Part shown: in pieces, positions 18,095 through 26,728 of the stretch
Position numbering within the stretch: position 1 is the stretch's first letter
Layout: every line of letters begins with the position of its first letter
Origin: Kocuria rhizophila DC2201
GTDB lineage: Bacteria > Actinomycetota > Actinomycetes > Actinomycetales > Micrococcaceae
Assembly (NCBI RefSeq): GCF_000010285.1
Contig: NC_010617.1
Location: forward strand, 1,116,001 to 1,180,000
DNA length: 64,000 nucleotides
Direction of reading: 5' to 3'
Notes under the pieces: model-generated
The model's database searches: none
Seen by the model: only the letters and a program-made list of their open reading frames with translations
What the model was told of the DNA's origin: nothing
Position numbers and translations under genes: made by a program

Positions 18095-18715
18095 TCAGGA
18101 GCGGCCCTGCTGGTCCAGGGTGTCCTTGACGGACTCGCACTGGCGGGTCTGGGCGATGTTCTGCACGGCCGATCCGGTGTCCACCAGCGCGGTGGAGGAC
18201 GGCACACGGTCCCCGTCGAAGAGCACCTCCACGGCGGGGGAGCGGCCGTAGGTCACGGCACGCCACTGGTTCTTCTGGTCCGGGACCTCGGAGATCAGCC
18301 AGTCCACCCCGTTGACGTCGGTGCACGGCTGCGTGGTGGGCCCCGGTTCGGCCACGCCGCAGCGCACGATCATGGCCGAGGGGTCCCCGTACGCGGTGGT
18401 GCCCTGGCTCGAGGTCTCCCGCTGCGCCATCCCACTGACGTCCGCGGGCATGGCCAGCATCACGGGCGCACAGTCCGGGTTGGCCCCGTCCGGCGCGCCG
18501 TCCACGGCCACGGCGGACCCGCACCCCGTGAGCACGAGCGCGCTCGTGAGGGCCGCCCCGCCCGCGGCCAGGCGGCGTCGTGCCCGGGAGGACGACGCCG
18601 CCCGCCCGGCCATGCGCGACACGCCCCCTCGTCGCCCAGCCGTCGACGGGTGCGGCGCCTCCTCGGAGACGGTGGGCGCGGCGGACGGGACGGTGTGCGG
18701 GGGCGGGATGAGCAT
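18095..18715 (-). CDS. DUF3515 lipoprotein
   Basis: Predicted membrane lipoprotein, 206 residues. A hydrophobic stretch ends in the lipobox LTGC, with the modified Cys at about residue 65. The mature part has four further cysteines (NPDCAPV, VRCGVAE, QPCTDV, RQCESV) that could form two disulfides, typical of DUF3515. The location between ddl and thiL matches the conserved actinobacterial position. ATG 18715 is preferred because a TATCCT box lies 6 bp upstream; an alternative ATG at 18613 would give a more ordinary signal peptide (MAGRAASSSRARRR then the hydrophobic core). The N-terminal region is encoded by a perfect inverted repeat. Function is unknown. Confidence 0.8.
   Translation of the reverse strand: MLIPPPHTVPSAAPTVSEEAPHPSTAGRRGGVSRMAGRAASSSRARRRLAAGGAALTSALVLTGCGSAVAVDGAPDGANPDCAPVMLAMPADVSGMAQRETSSQGTTAYGDPSAMIVRCGVAEPGPTTQPCTDVNGVDWLISEVPDQKNQWRAVTYGRSPAVEVLFDGDRVPSSTALVDTGSAVQNIAQTRQCESVKDTLDQQGRS
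18571..18602. repeat. Perfect 11-bp inverted repeat, GGCGGCGTCGT type
   Basis: GGCGGCGTCGT (18571-18581) and ACGACGCCGCC (18592-18602) flank a 10-nt loop. The right half with its flank (18591-18610) is identical over 20 bp, in opposite orientation, to 30651-30670 in oleD. It lies in the signal-peptide region of the DUF3515 gene. Confidence 0.55.
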
Positions 18716-18721
18716 GGCCCC

Positions 18722-18727
18722 AGGATA
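18722..18727 (-). promoter_or_regulatory. -10 box TATCCT of the DUF3515 gene
   Basis: On the minus strand TATCCT ends 6 bp before ATG 18715. It is one half of a divergent promoter pair with thiL. Confidence 0.6.
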
Positions 18728-18787
18728 GTTGACCGCGCCTGTCGCCACGGTGGGATCGGGGTGCGTGTGCGCGTCGGAACGGGTGGT

Positions 18788-18793
18788 TATGGT
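18788..18793 (+). promoter_or_regulatory. -10 box TATGGT of thiL
   Basis: TATGGT ends 6 bp before the thiL ATG at 18800. This is a leaderless layout and sets the start codon. Confidence 0.6.
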
Positions 18794-18799
18794 GCAGCC

Positions 18800-19912
18800 A
18801 TGACGCACGAGCACGCGGGAGATCCGGGCCCCACGGTGTCCCAGGTGGGTGAGGGCAGATTGCTGGAGGCGTTCCTCCCGGTGGCGACCACCGAGGGTCC
18901 GCACGTGGCGGTCGGGCCGGGGGACGACTGCGCGGTGGTCGACACACCCGGGGGGCGCGTGGTGGTGACCACCGACACGCTCACCGTGGACCAGGACTTC
19001 CGGGCGGTGTGGCCGGACGGTGTGCGCACCACCGGTGCGGACCTGGGTCACAAGTGCGCGGCCCAGAACCTCGCGGACGTCGCGGCCATGGGGGCCGTTC
19101 CCACCGCCGTGGTCGTGTCCCTCACCATGCCCGGAGACACCCCGGTGGCCTGGGTCACCGACTTCGCGCGGGGTCTCTCGCGGGCCTTCGAGTCCCTGGG
19201 AGCCTGGGAGTGCGCGCTCGTGGGCGGGGACCTCGGCCGGGGTGCGGAGCTGTCCATCACGGCCACCGTGCTGGGGCGCTGCGAGACAGCGCCCGTGCTG
19301 CGCAGCGGGGCCGGAGCCGGGGGCGTGCTCGTGCACGCCGGGGTGCTGGGCCTCGCCGCGGCCGGTCTCGCCGTCCTCGAGGGGGCCGTCCCGGAGGCGT
19401 CGGGCGCCCTCACCGGCCCCGAACGACGCATGCTGGTGGAGGCGCAGCTGCGTCCGCAACCCCCCGTTCCCGCAGGGCCCGCTCTTGCCCGCGCGGGGGC
19501 CACGGCCATGCTCGACGTCTCGGACGGCCTGCTGCGGGACGCCCGCCGGATCGCCCGCGCCAGCGGTGTGCGCATCGACCTCGACCCGGACGCCCTGGCA
19601 CCCGACGTCGCACGGCTGGCACGGGCCGCGGACGCCGCCGGGACGGACCCGTGGCAGTGGGTGCTCACGGGCGGGGAGGACCACGGCCTGCTCGCGGTGC
19701 TGCCTGTGGATTCCCGGCTGCCTCCCGGGGTCCGTGCGATAGGCTCGTGTGCGCCCGCCGGCCCCCCGGGGGCACCGCACGGCAGCGGCGGGCACCGGGG
19801 CGAGCAGCCCCGGGACGCGGCCTCCGGACCCGCCGTGACCGTTGCCGGGCGGAGCCCCGCGCAGTGGTTCGGACGCGACGTCGTTGAAGGATGGGATCAC
19901 TTTGAGCCATAA
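18800..19912 (+). CDS. thiL: Thiamine-monophosphate kinase
   Basis: Phosphorylates thiamine phosphate to thiamine diphosphate. It has 370 residues. Family motifs: GPGDDCAVVDTPGGRVVVTTDTL, ADLGHKCAAQNLADVAAMGA (metal and nucleotide site), LVGGDLGRGAEL, AMLDVSDGLLRDARRIARAS and LTGGEDHGLLAVLP. A Gly/Pro-rich insertion lies near residues 315-345. The ATG is fixed by the -10 box 6 bp upstream. The gene overlaps the next one by 11 bp, beginning a unit thiL-DAK2-recG-rsmD in which every junction overlaps. Confidence 0.93.
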   Translation: MTHEHAGDPGPTVSQVGEGRLLEAFLPVATTEGPHVAVGPGDDCAVVDTPGGRVVVTTDTLTVDQDFRAVWPDGVRTTGADLGHKCAAQNLADVAAMGAVPTAVVVSLTMPGDTPVAWVTDFARGLSRAFESLGAWECALVGGDLGRGAELSITATVLGRCETAPVLRSGAGAGGVLVHAGVLGLAAAGLAVLEGAVPEASGALTGPERRMLVEAQLRPQPPVPAGPALARAGATAMLDVSDGLLRDARRIARASGVRIDLDPDALAPDVARLARAADAAGTDPWQWVLTGGEDHGLLAVLPVDSRLPPGVRAIGSCAPAGPPGAPHGSGGHRGEQPRDAASGPAVTVAGRSPAQWFGRDVVEGWDHFEP

Positions 19913-20849
19913 GCCCGGCTCCTCAACCACCGAGGTGCGTGCGTGGCTCGACGCCGCGCACCGGGACCTGCGCCGCCACACGGACGTGCTGGACAACCTC
20001 AACGTGTTCCCCGTGGCGGACGCGGACACCGGGGCCAACCTCACCACCACCCTGGGCTGCGCCGCGCAGGCCGGGCACCTGATCGAGGGCCGGGACGTCG
20101 GGGAGCTGCTGCTCTACGCGGGTCAGGCCGCGCTCGAGGAGGCCCGCGGCAACTCCGGGATGCTCGCCGCGCTCACGCTCACCGCGCTGGGCGGCGCCGT
20201 GGAGGGCAGCTCCCGGCTCACCGCGGAGCAGCTCAGGGACGGTTTCACGGCCGCCCGGGTCAGGTGCTCCTCCGCGCTGACCGAGCCCGTGCCCGGCACC
20301 ATGATCTCGGTGCTCGAGGCCGCGGGCGAGGTTCCCGTGCCCGAGACCTCCGCGGACGGCTCCAACCAGCAGCTGGCGCAGTGGCTGGAGGACATGGTCA
20401 CCGCCACCGCCCGCGCCGTGGTCCACACGGTCTCCCAGCTGCCCGTGCTCACCGAGCGCGGCACGGTGGACTCCGGGGCCCTGGGGATGCTCATCATCCT
20501 CACGGCCATGCGGCGCGAACTGGGCGGGGAGGACTCGGGCGCAGATCCCGTGGCGGAGATCATCCGGGACCACACCCACCCCCGCTCGGCCACGGCCTCC
20601 GCCCCCCAGGAGGGCTACGAGGTGATGGGCACCATGGACCTCTCCGCCCTGGACGCCGCGGAGCTGCGCCACGAGCTCGACGACGCCGGGCACAGTGTGA
20701 TCGTCAGCGCGGTGGGCGAGCACGAGGTCGGCTACACGTGGCGGGTGCACGTGCACGTGGCGGACCCGGAGACGGCCCTCGAGCTGATGCGCGCCCGCGG
20801 GTCGGCCCGCAACGTCACGGTCACCACCCTCACGGCGGAGCCCCGGTGA
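19902..20849 (+). CDS. DAK2 (DhaL-like) domain protein, short FakA-like
   Basis: A 315-residue protein whose N-terminal two thirds is a DAK2/DhaL phosphotransfer domain: LDNLNVFPVADADTGANLTTTLG carries the Mg-ATP aspartates, and GNSGMLAALTLTALGG and VDSGALGMLIILTAM are typical. The remaining 75 residues resemble the small middle domain of fatty-acid kinase subunit FakA; the DegV-like C-terminal domain of full FakA (about 550 residues) is missing. The likely start is TTG 19902 with GAAGGA 10 bp upstream, inside the end of thiL. The stop overlaps the recG GTG. The substrate is unproven; a fatty-acid kinase role is possible only if FakB-type partners exist elsewhere. Confidence 0.78.
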   Translation: MSHKPGSSTTEVRAWLDAAHRDLRRHTDVLDNLNVFPVADADTGANLTTTLGCAAQAGHLIEGRDVGELLLYAGQAALEEARGNSGMLAALTLTALGGAVEGSSRLTAEQLRDGFTAARVRCSSALTEPVPGTMISVLEAAGEVPVPETSADGSNQQLAQWLEDMVTATARAVVHTVSQLPVLTERGTVDSGALGMLIILTAMRRELGGEDSGADPVAEIIRDHTHPRSATASAPQEGYEVMGTMDLSALDAAELRHELDDAGHSVIVSAVGEHEVGYTWRVHVHVADPETALELMRARGSARNVTVTTLTAEPR

Positions 20850-23107
20850 GCTGCGCGAGCGCTGCCGGGGAGGCGGGGCTGCCGGCCTTCGCCGGGCTCC
20901 TGGACCAGCCGCTCACGCGCTGGATCCCGGGCACCTCCCCGCGCTCCACCGTGGCCCTGCTCGCCAAGGACCTCGGGATCACCACCGTGGGCCAGCTGCT
21001 GGACCACGCGCCGCGGCGCTACATCCACCGGGGCCGGATCCAGGCGCTCACGGAGCTCGTGGCGGGGGAGCGGACCTCGTTCGTGGCCCGGGTGGAGTCC
21101 TCCAGCACCCGCCGGATGCGCAGCGACCCCCGGCGCAGCCTCACGGACGTGGTGGTCGCGGACGACTCCGGGGCGCAGCTGAAGATCACCTTCTTCAACG
21201 CCTACTCGGCGCAGAAGGACCTCCCGGTGGGGTCCCTGGCCCTGTTCACGGGCAAGCCCGAGTTCTACCGGGGCGAGCTGTCCATGACGGGCGCGGACTA
21301 CGCCCCCGTGGACACCCCCGACGCCGTGGCGGGGTCCACGTCCGAGAGCGGTGAGCTGCTGCCCATCCCGGTGTACCCGGAGGCCGGCAAGCTCACCACG
21401 CCGCGGATCGGCAAGGCCGTGCAGCAGCTGCTGCTCACCGTGGACCTGGACGGGCTCGAGGACCCGCTCTCCCCGCAGCTGCGCGAGGCGGAGGACCTGC
21501 CGCCCCTGGGCCGGGCCTACCGGGACCTGCACCTGCCCGAGACGGTCGAGGCCTACGAGCGGGCGCAGCGGCGGTTCCGCTTCCAGGAGGCCTTCGTGCT
21601 GCAGACCGAGCTCGTGCGCCGCCGTGCGGAGCACGCGAGCCATCCCGCGGATCCGCGCCCTCCGTGCGCGGACGGCGTGCTCGCGAGCTTCGACGCGTCC
21701 CTGCCGTTCGAGCTCACCCCCGGGCAGCGCGAGGTGGGGGTGCAGATCTCCTCCGAGCTCGCCGGAACCGCCCCCATGAACCGGCTGCTGCAGGGTGACG
21801 TGGGGTCCGGCAAGACGGTGGTGGCCCTGCGGGCGATGCTGCAGGTGGTCGACAACGGCGGTCAGGCCGCGATGCTCGCTCCCACCGAGGTGCTCGCCAC
21901 CCAGCACTACGAGAAGATCACCTCCGCGCTCGGGCCCCTCGCCGAACCCGGGGTGCTCGGCGGGGACCCTCGTGCCACCGGCGTCACCCTGCTCACGGGC
22001 AGCATGTCCGTGCCCGCCCGACGCAAGGCCCTGCTGGACATCGCGAGCGGGGCCTCCGGGATCGTGGTGGGCACCCATGCCCTGATCCAGGAGACGGTGC
22101 AGTTCGCGGACCTCGGGCTGGCTGTGGTGGACGAGCAGCACCGCTTCGGCGTGGAGCAACGAGACGCCCTGCGGGGCAAGGCCGGCAGCGCCCCGCACAC
22201 GCTCGTGATGACCGCCACCCCCATTCCGCGCACCGTGGCCATGACCGTGTTCGGGGACCTGGACGTGTCCACCCTGCGCGAGCTGCCCGGGGGTCGCCGC
22301 CCCATCGCCACGCATGTGGTGGGCCTCGCGGAGCACGGGCCCTCGTGGGAACGCCGGGTCTGGACGCTCGCGGCGGAGCACGTCGCCGCCGGGCGGCAGG
22401 TCTACGTGGTGGCCCCCAAGATCGGCGACGACGCCGCCCTGCCGCCCTTCACGTCCCTGTGCGCCTCCCTGGAGGCCCAGCCGGAGGAGCCGGAACCCGC
22501 CACCGTCACGTGGCTCACGGAGCTCGTGGCGGCCCAGCCCGAGCTGCGCTCCGCGGGGACCGCGGTGCTGCACGGGCGCCAGGACGCCGGGACCAAGGCC
22601 GAGACCATGGCGGCGTTCGACGCCGGGGAGATCGACGTGCTCGTGTCCACCACCGTGGTGGAGGTGGGCGTGGACGTGCCCAATGCCACGCTCATGGTGG
22701 TCGTGGACCCCGAGCGGTTCGGGATCTCCCAGCTCCACCAGCTGCGCGGCCGGATCGGGCGTAGTGAGCACGCGAGCACGTGCCTGCTGGTCACCCGCGT
22801 GGCGTCGGAGCACCCCGCCCGGGCCCGCCTGGACGCGGTGGCCGCCACCACGGACGGCTTCGAGCTCGCGGAGGCGGACCTGAAGCTGCGCAAGGAGGGG
22901 GACATCCTCGGGGCCTCGCAGTCCGGTGGCCGCTCCGGGCTGCGCTGGGTGGGTGCCCTGCGGGACGAGGCCCTCGTGGCCCGCGCCCGGGCCGCCGCGG
23001 AGGCCGTGGTCCGCGAGGACCCGCAGCTCACGGACCACCCCGTGCTGCGGGAGAGCATCGGGCGTGTGCTGGACGAGGACCGACAAGCATTTCTGGAGCG
23101 AGGATGA
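20846..23107 (+). CDS. recG: ATP-dependent DNA helicase RecG
   Basis: Superfamily 2 helicase that remodels stalled forks and branched DNA. It has 753 residues from GTG 20846, which overlaps the preceding stop. The wedge/OB domain is about residues 60-170. Helicase motif I is LLQGDVGSGKTVVALRAML, motif Ia MLAPTEVLATQHYEKI, motif II (DExx) AVVDEQHRFGVEQR with DEQH, motif III MTATPIPRTVAMTVFGDLD, and motifs V-VI STTVVEVGVDVPNATLMVV and QLHQLRGRIGRS. The C-terminal RecG tail is present (LKLRKEGDILGASQSG). It overlaps rsmD by ATGA. Confidence 0.95.
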   Translation: MSCASAAGEAGLPAFAGLLDQPLTRWIPGTSPRSTVALLAKDLGITTVGQLLDHAPRRYIHRGRIQALTELVAGERTSFVARVESSSTRRMRSDPRRSLTDVVVADDSGAQLKITFFNAYSAQKDLPVGSLALFTGKPEFYRGELSMTGADYAPVDTPDAVAGSTSESGELLPIPVYPEAGKLTTPRIGKAVQQLLLTVDLDGLEDPLSPQLREAEDLPPLGRAYRDLHLPETVEAYERAQRRFRFQEAFVLQTELVRRRAEHASHPADPRPPCADGVLASFDASLPFELTPGQREVGVQISSELAGTAPMNRLLQGDVGSGKTVVALRAMLQVVDNGGQAAMLAPTEVLATQHYEKITSALGPLAEPGVLGGDPRATGVTLLTGSMSVPARRKALLDIASGASGIVVGTHALIQETVQFADLGLAVVDEQHRFGVEQRDALRGKAGSAPHTLVMTATPIPRTVAMTVFGDLDVSTLRELPGGRRPIATHVVGLAEHGPSWERRVWTLAAEHVAAGRQVYVVAPKIGDDAALPPFTSLCASLEAQPEEPEPATVTWLTELVAAQPELRSAGTAVLHGRQDAGTKAETMAAFDAGEIDVLVSTTVVEVGVDVPNATLMVVVDPERFGISQLHQLRGRIGRSEHASTCLLVTRVASEHPARARLDAVAATTDGFELAEADLKLRKEGDILGASQSGGRSGLRWVGALRDEALVARARAAAEAVVREDPQLTDHPVLRESIGRVLDEDRQAFLERG

Positions 23108-23736
23108 CACGCATCATTGCCGGCCGCGCCGGAGGACAGCACCTCAAGGCCGTGCCGGGCTCGGCCACCCGGCCCACCACGGACCGCGTCAAGGAGTCCC
23201 TGTTCGGGCGGCTCGACGCGTGGGGGATGTGCGAGGACGCCCGCGTGCTGGACCTCTTCGCCGGCTCCGGGGCCCTCGGTCTGGAGGCCGCCAGCCGGGG
23301 AGCCGCCACGGTCACGCTCGTGGAGAAGGCCGGGGCCGCGGCCAGGGTGTGCCGGGAGAACGCGGCGCTGCTGGCGGCGTCGTGCCCCGGGACGAAGATC
23401 ACCACCGTGCACGCCGGTGTCGCGGGCTACCTGGGCCGGGCCCCGTTCCACCGCTGGGACCTCGTGCTCGCGGATCCGCCGTACCCCCTGGAGAACGAGG
23501 AGCTCGTGCGGATGCTGTCCCTGCTCAGGGGACGGCTGGGCCCGGGCGGGGTGGTCGCGGTCGAGCGTTCCGCGCGCACCGAGGAGCCGGTGTGGCCGCG
23601 GGGCCTGCGGCGTTTCGAGAGCAGCGCGCACGGGGAGACCGTCATCTGGTACCTGGAGGCGGACGAGGAATCGGCCCCGGAGTCGGCCACGACGACCACG
23701 GAAGACGGGGCGGAGGACGAGGCCGCGCGCGGCTGA
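23104..23736 (+). CDS. rsmD: 16S rRNA (guanine966-N2)-methyltransferase
   Basis: SAM-dependent methyltransferase for G966 of 16S rRNA, 210 residues. MTRIIAGRAGGQHLKAVPG and RPTTDRVKESLFGRL are the RNA-binding N-terminus. LDLFAGSGALGLEAASRGA is the SAM motif and LVLADPPYPLENEE carries the catalytic DPPY. The last 30 residues are an acidic Thr/Glu tail not needed for the fold. It is the last gene of the thiL-recG unit. In many genomes coaD follows directly; here a minus-strand aminotransferase intervenes. Confidence 0.93.
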   Translation: MTRIIAGRAGGQHLKAVPGSATRPTTDRVKESLFGRLDAWGMCEDARVLDLFAGSGALGLEAASRGAATVTLVEKAGAAARVCRENAALLAASCPGTKITTVHAGVAGYLGRAPFHRWDLVLADPPYPLENEELVRMLSLLRGRLGPGGVVAVERSARTEEPVWPRGLRRFESSAHGETVIWYLEADEESAPESATTTTEDGAEDEAARG

Positions 23737-23932
23737 CGGGCCGCCGACGGACAGGCACTGCCGCCCACGACCGGGGCTCCGCTCCAACCTTGGGGTGCGC
23801 ACTGCGGGACCGTCTCCCGAGGCTGCAGGCATCGCCGGGCGGAGCGCCGCGGTGCTCACGCTCGATCTGGCGCGTGCTGCCCCGGCTGCTGTGGGGCCTA
23901 GACCCACGCCCCCGCCCAGGGCCCGGCGGGCG

Positions 23933-25174
23933 TCAGACGGCCGCGACCAGCCCCGCCATTGCCGCGCGCAGCACGTCCGTGCGCTTGCAGAATGCGAGCC
24001 GCAGCCAGTCCGCGTACAGCGCCTGGTTCGCGGGGCCGGCGAACGCGGAGACCGGAATGCCCACCACGCCGGCGTGCTCCGCCCAGTGCTGGGCGAGCCC
24101 CGCGGCGTCACTGACACCGGCCAGGGGGTAGTGGTCGCTCACCTCCGCCACGGCGAAGAACGTGCCCCGCGGCTCGGGTGGGGTGAGGCCCGCGGCGCTC
24201 AGCCCGGACACCACCACGTCCCGGCGCTCGCGGTAGTCCTCCCGCAGGCCCTCGAAGAACTGCGGAGGCAGCGCGAGGGCCTCGGCAACCGCGTGCTGCA
24301 GCGGGGCCGCCGCACTGTGGGAGAGGTAGGTCTTCACGGCCACGACGCCGCGCAGCCGCTCGCGCGGTCCGGTCACCCAGCCCACGCGCCACCCCGTGGC
24401 GGAGAACGTCTTGCCCGCCGAGGACACGCTCAGCGTGCGGGACGCCGCGCCGGGGAGGGTGCTCAGCGGCCGGTGGGGGCCGTCGAAGCGCAGGTGCTCG
24501 TAGACCTCGTCGGTGATGACCACGGCGTCGAACTCGGTGGCGAGCTCCACGAGGAGCTCCTTGAACTCCCGGGAGGCCACCGTGCCCGTGGGGTTGTGGG
24601 GGTCGTTGAGCACCACGGCGCGGGTGCGCGGGGAGAACGCCGCGCGCACGTCATCGGGGTCCGGTGTGAACGTGGGCGGCAGCAGCGGCACGGGGACCGC
24701 GGTGGCGCCCGCGAACTCCACGACAGCACCGTAGAGGTCGTAGCGCGGTTCGAACAGCACCACCTCGTCGCCGGGCTGCAGCAGGGACAGCAGGGCCGCC
24801 GTGACGCCCTCGGTGGCCCCGGCGCACACGAGCACGTCCGTGTCCGGGTCCAGGTCCAGACCGTAGTGGGTGCCCTGGTGCGCGGCGATCGCCTCCCGGA
24901 GGGCGGGGACCCCGATGATGGGGGCGTACTGGTGGTGACCGGCGTGCAGGGCGGCCGCCGCGGCGTCGAGCATCGGCTGCGGCGGGTCGAAGTCCGGGAA
25001 ACCCTGGCCCAGGTTCACGGACCCGGTGCGCCGGGCCAGGCCCGTCATCTCCTCGAACACCGTGGAGCGCAGGCCCCCGGCGGCGTCCAGCAGCCCTCCG
25101 CCGGCGGCCATGCGCTGCCAGGGCGCGCGGGCCGTGGACGTGGGGGAGGAGATGTTCTCAGCTGCGGATGTCAT
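23933..25174 (-). CDS. PLP-dependent aminotransferase, class I/II
   Basis: A 413-residue fold-type I aminotransferase. VNLGQGFPDFDPPQPMLDAA and YAPIIGVPALREAIAAH form the N-terminal arm. LNDPHNPTGTVASREF and ITDEVYEHLRFDG bind PLP, and the Schiff-base lysine is in SVSSAGKTFSATGWRVGWV. LRLAFCKRTDVL holds the substrate arginine. The sequence style is that of DapC-like, methionine or kynurenine aminotransferases (YbdL/Rv0858c group); the precise substrate cannot be assigned. It is alone on the minus strand between rsmD and coaD, with its own leaderless promoter. Confidence 0.85.
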   Translation of the reverse strand: MTSAAENISSPTSTARAPWQRMAAGGGLLDAAGGLRSTVFEEMTGLARRTGSVNLGQGFPDFDPPQPMLDAAAAALHAGHHQYAPIIGVPALREAIAAHQGTHYGLDLDPDTDVLVCAGATEGVTAALLSLLQPGDEVVLFEPRYDLYGAVVEFAGATAVPVPLLPPTFTPDPDDVRAAFSPRTRAVVLNDPHNPTGTVASREFKELLVELATEFDAVVITDEVYEHLRFDGPHRPLSTLPGAASRTLSVSSAGKTFSATGWRVGWVTGPRERLRGVVAVKTYLSHSAAAPLQHAVAEALALPPQFFEGLREDYRERRDVVVSGLSAAGLTPPEPRGTFFAVAEVSDHYPLAGVSDAAGLAQHWAEHAGVVGIPVSAFAGPANQALYADWLRLAFCKRTDVLRAAMAGLVAAV

Positions 25175-25180
25175 GGACCC

Positions 25181-25186
25181 AGTCTA
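25181..25186 (-). promoter_or_regulatory. -10 box TAGACT of the aminotransferase gene
   Basis: On the minus strand TAGACT ends 6 bp before ATG 25174, implying a leaderless mRNA. Confidence 0.6.
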
Positions 25187-25274
25187 GGAACTCCGGCCCC
25201 GCGGCATCCCGGTCCGGGCGGAGCGCACCCTCCCGTGGCCTCAGGAGCGGGCCCCACGGGAGGTCAGGGGCCGC

Positions 25275-25280
25275 TAGGGT
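25275..25280 (+). promoter_or_regulatory. -10 box TAGGGT of coaD
   Basis: TAGGGT ends 6 bp before the coaD ATG at 25287. Together with the minus-strand box at 25181 it makes a divergent pair 90 bp apart. Confidence 0.6.
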
Positions 25281-25286
25281 GGGCCC

Positions 25287-25757
25287 ATGCGACGCGCCAT
25301 CTGCCCGGGTTCCTTCGACCCCCTGCACCTCGGTCACTGCGCGGTCATCCGCCGTGCCACGCTGCTGTTCGACGAGGTGGTGGTGGCGGTGTCCACCAAC
25401 CCGAACAAGACCCACCGCTTCAGCGAGGCGCAGCGGATCGAGCTGGTCCGGGAGGTCTTCGCGGACGATCCCGCCGTGGTCGTGGAACCGCTGGAGTCCG
25501 GGCTGATCGCCGACTACGCCGAGCGTCGCGGGGCCGTGGCGCTGGTCAAGGGCCTGCGCAACGGCGCGGACTACGACTACGAGCTGCCCATGGCCACCAT
25601 GAACCGCTCGTTGACCGGTGTGGAGACCGTGTTCCTGCCCGGGGAGCCCTCGCTGCTGCACGTGTCCTCGTCCCTGGTCATGGAGGTCGCCGCCCTCGGC
25701 GGGGACGTCACGTCCTTCGTGCCGCCCGAGGTGCTGCGCGCCCTCGAGGACGAGTGA
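25287..25757 (+). CDS. coaD: Phosphopantetheine adenylyltransferase
   Basis: Adenylates 4'-phosphopantetheine to dephospho-CoA, the fourth CoA step. It has 156 residues. The nucleotidyl-transferase signature is ICPGSFDPLHLGHCAVI (HxGH as HLGH), with LVKGLRNGADYDYELPMATMNRSL for substrate contact and SSSLVMEVAALGGDV near the end. The start is fixed by the TAGGGT box. Some positions differ from the commonest sequence (LHLGH rather than TxGH; SLVME rather than SLVKE), a mild oddity only. Confidence 0.94.
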   Translation: MRRAICPGSFDPLHLGHCAVIRRATLLFDEVVVAVSTNPNKTHRFSEAQRIELVREVFADDPAVVVEPLESGLIADYAERRGAVALVKGLRNGADYDYELPMATMNRSLTGVETVFLPGEPSLLHVSSSLVMEVAALGGDVTSFVPPEVLRALEDE

Positions 25758-25794
25758 CGCGCCGCACCGTGCGCGGGGCCTGCGAGAGGCCCCC

Positions 25795-25836
25795 GGCGGC
25801 GTCGTTGCCGGGGTGGATGCGCGGACGACGACGCCG
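25795..25836. repeat. Inverted repeat with GGCGTCGT arms between coaD and DUF177
   Basis: CGGCGTCGT (25797-25805) and ACGACGCCG (25828-25836) are perfect 9-bp inverted copies around a 22-nt loop. It is the only clearly intergenic, palindromic member of the dispersed GGCGTCGT family here. It could also act as a weak terminator for coaD. Confidence 0.45.
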
Positions 25837-25890
25837 TGCCCGGCCCGCGCGCGGCAGGGCACCGGGATGATCCCCGAGGCCGCCGCGTGC

Positions 25891-25896
25891 TAGGAT
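25891..25896 (+). promoter_or_regulatory. Candidate -10 box TAGGAT of DUF177-rpmF-rnc
   Basis: TAGGAT lies 34 bp before the GTG of the DUF177 gene and would give a short leader with the AGGAG Shine-Dalgarno. The -35 region is not clear. Confidence 0.5.
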
Positions 25897-25930
25897 GTTC
25901 TGTCGGCCAGTGTCGTTAGCCAGGAGTTCC

Positions 25931-26521
25931 GTGAATCACCGCAACAGTTCAGCCCTCGCGTACAGCGTCAGGGAGCTGCAACACCGCCCGGGGACCATGG
26001 ACACCCTGGAGGTCGAGGCACCCGCACCGAAGGACTTCGGTACGGCGCTCATCGGTTCGCCCGAGGGCGCGCCCATGGAGCTGCAGCTGCGCCTGGAATC
26101 CGTCCACGACGGTATCCTGGTCTCCGGAACCGTGATCGTCAGTGTTCACGGGGAGTGCAGCAGATGCCTCGATCCCATCGACTACGAACTACCGGTCGAC
26201 GTGCAGGAGCTTTTCGTCTTCGAACCGTCCCCGCAGGGCGACGAGAACGTCGAGGACGAGCAAGTGTATGAGGTGCGGGACGAGGAGATCGACCTCGAAC
26301 CGATGCTTCGGGACGCAGTGATCACACAGCTGCCGTTCCAACCGGTGTGCCGGGCCGACTGCCCGGGCCTGTGCGCCCAGTGCGGCGCACGGCTCGAGAA
26401 CGACCCGAACCACCACCACGACGTGAAGGATCCCCGCTGGTCCGCCCTCGCAGGGCTGCTGACCGACTCGGAGGACCCTGAACCGTCGGAGCCGACAACC
26501 GACACGAGAGAAGAGAGATAG
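25931..26521 (+). CDS. DUF177 (YceD-like) protein, predicted 23S rRNA accumulation factor
   Basis: A 196-residue protein of the YceD/DUF177 family, always found before rpmF and linked to 23S rRNA maturation in other bacteria. Cysteine pairs [17 protein letters not shown] and [16 protein letters not shown] suggest a zinc site. An acidic stretch lies between them ([18 protein letters not shown]). GTG 25931 is chosen for its AGGAG 5 bp upstream and because [18 protein letters not shown] is the typical start. rpmF begins 2 bp after its stop, so the two are coupled. Confidence 0.88.
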   Translation: MNHRNSSALAYSVRELQHRPGTMDTLEVEAPAPKDFGTALIGSPEGAPMELQLRLESVHDGILVSGTVIVSVHGECSRCLDPIDYELPVDVQELFVFEPSPQGDENVEDEQVYEVRDEEIDLEPMLRDAVITQLPFQPVCRADCPGLCAQCGARLENDPNHHHDVKDPRWSALAGLLTDSEDPEPSEPTTDTREER

Positions 26522-26523
26522 CC

Positions 26524-26727
26524 GTGGCTGTTCCCAAGCGGAAAATGTCCCGTGCGAATACCCGGATGCGCCGGTCCCAGTGGAAGGCTCAGGCCCCCAA
26601 ACTGGTGAAGACCGTGGAGAACGGCAAGGTCAGCTACAGCCTGCCGCACCAGGCCAAGCTGGTCTCCGATTCCGCCGGCACCCCCTTGTTCTACGAGTAC
26701 AAGGGCCGCAAGGTCGCTGACGCGTAA
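26524..26727 (+). CDS. rpmF: Ribosomal protein bL32
   Basis: Large-subunit protein, 67 residues, starting at [24 protein letters not shown] is the diagnostic N-terminus. No CxxC pair is present, so it is the zinc-independent (C-) form. It is placed between DUF177 and rnc with 2-bp and 1-bp gaps. Confidence 0.96.
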   Translation: MAVPKRKMSRANTRMRRSQWKAQAPKLVKTVENGKVSYSLPHQAKLVSDSAGTPLFYEYKGRKVADA

Positions 26728-26728
26728 G

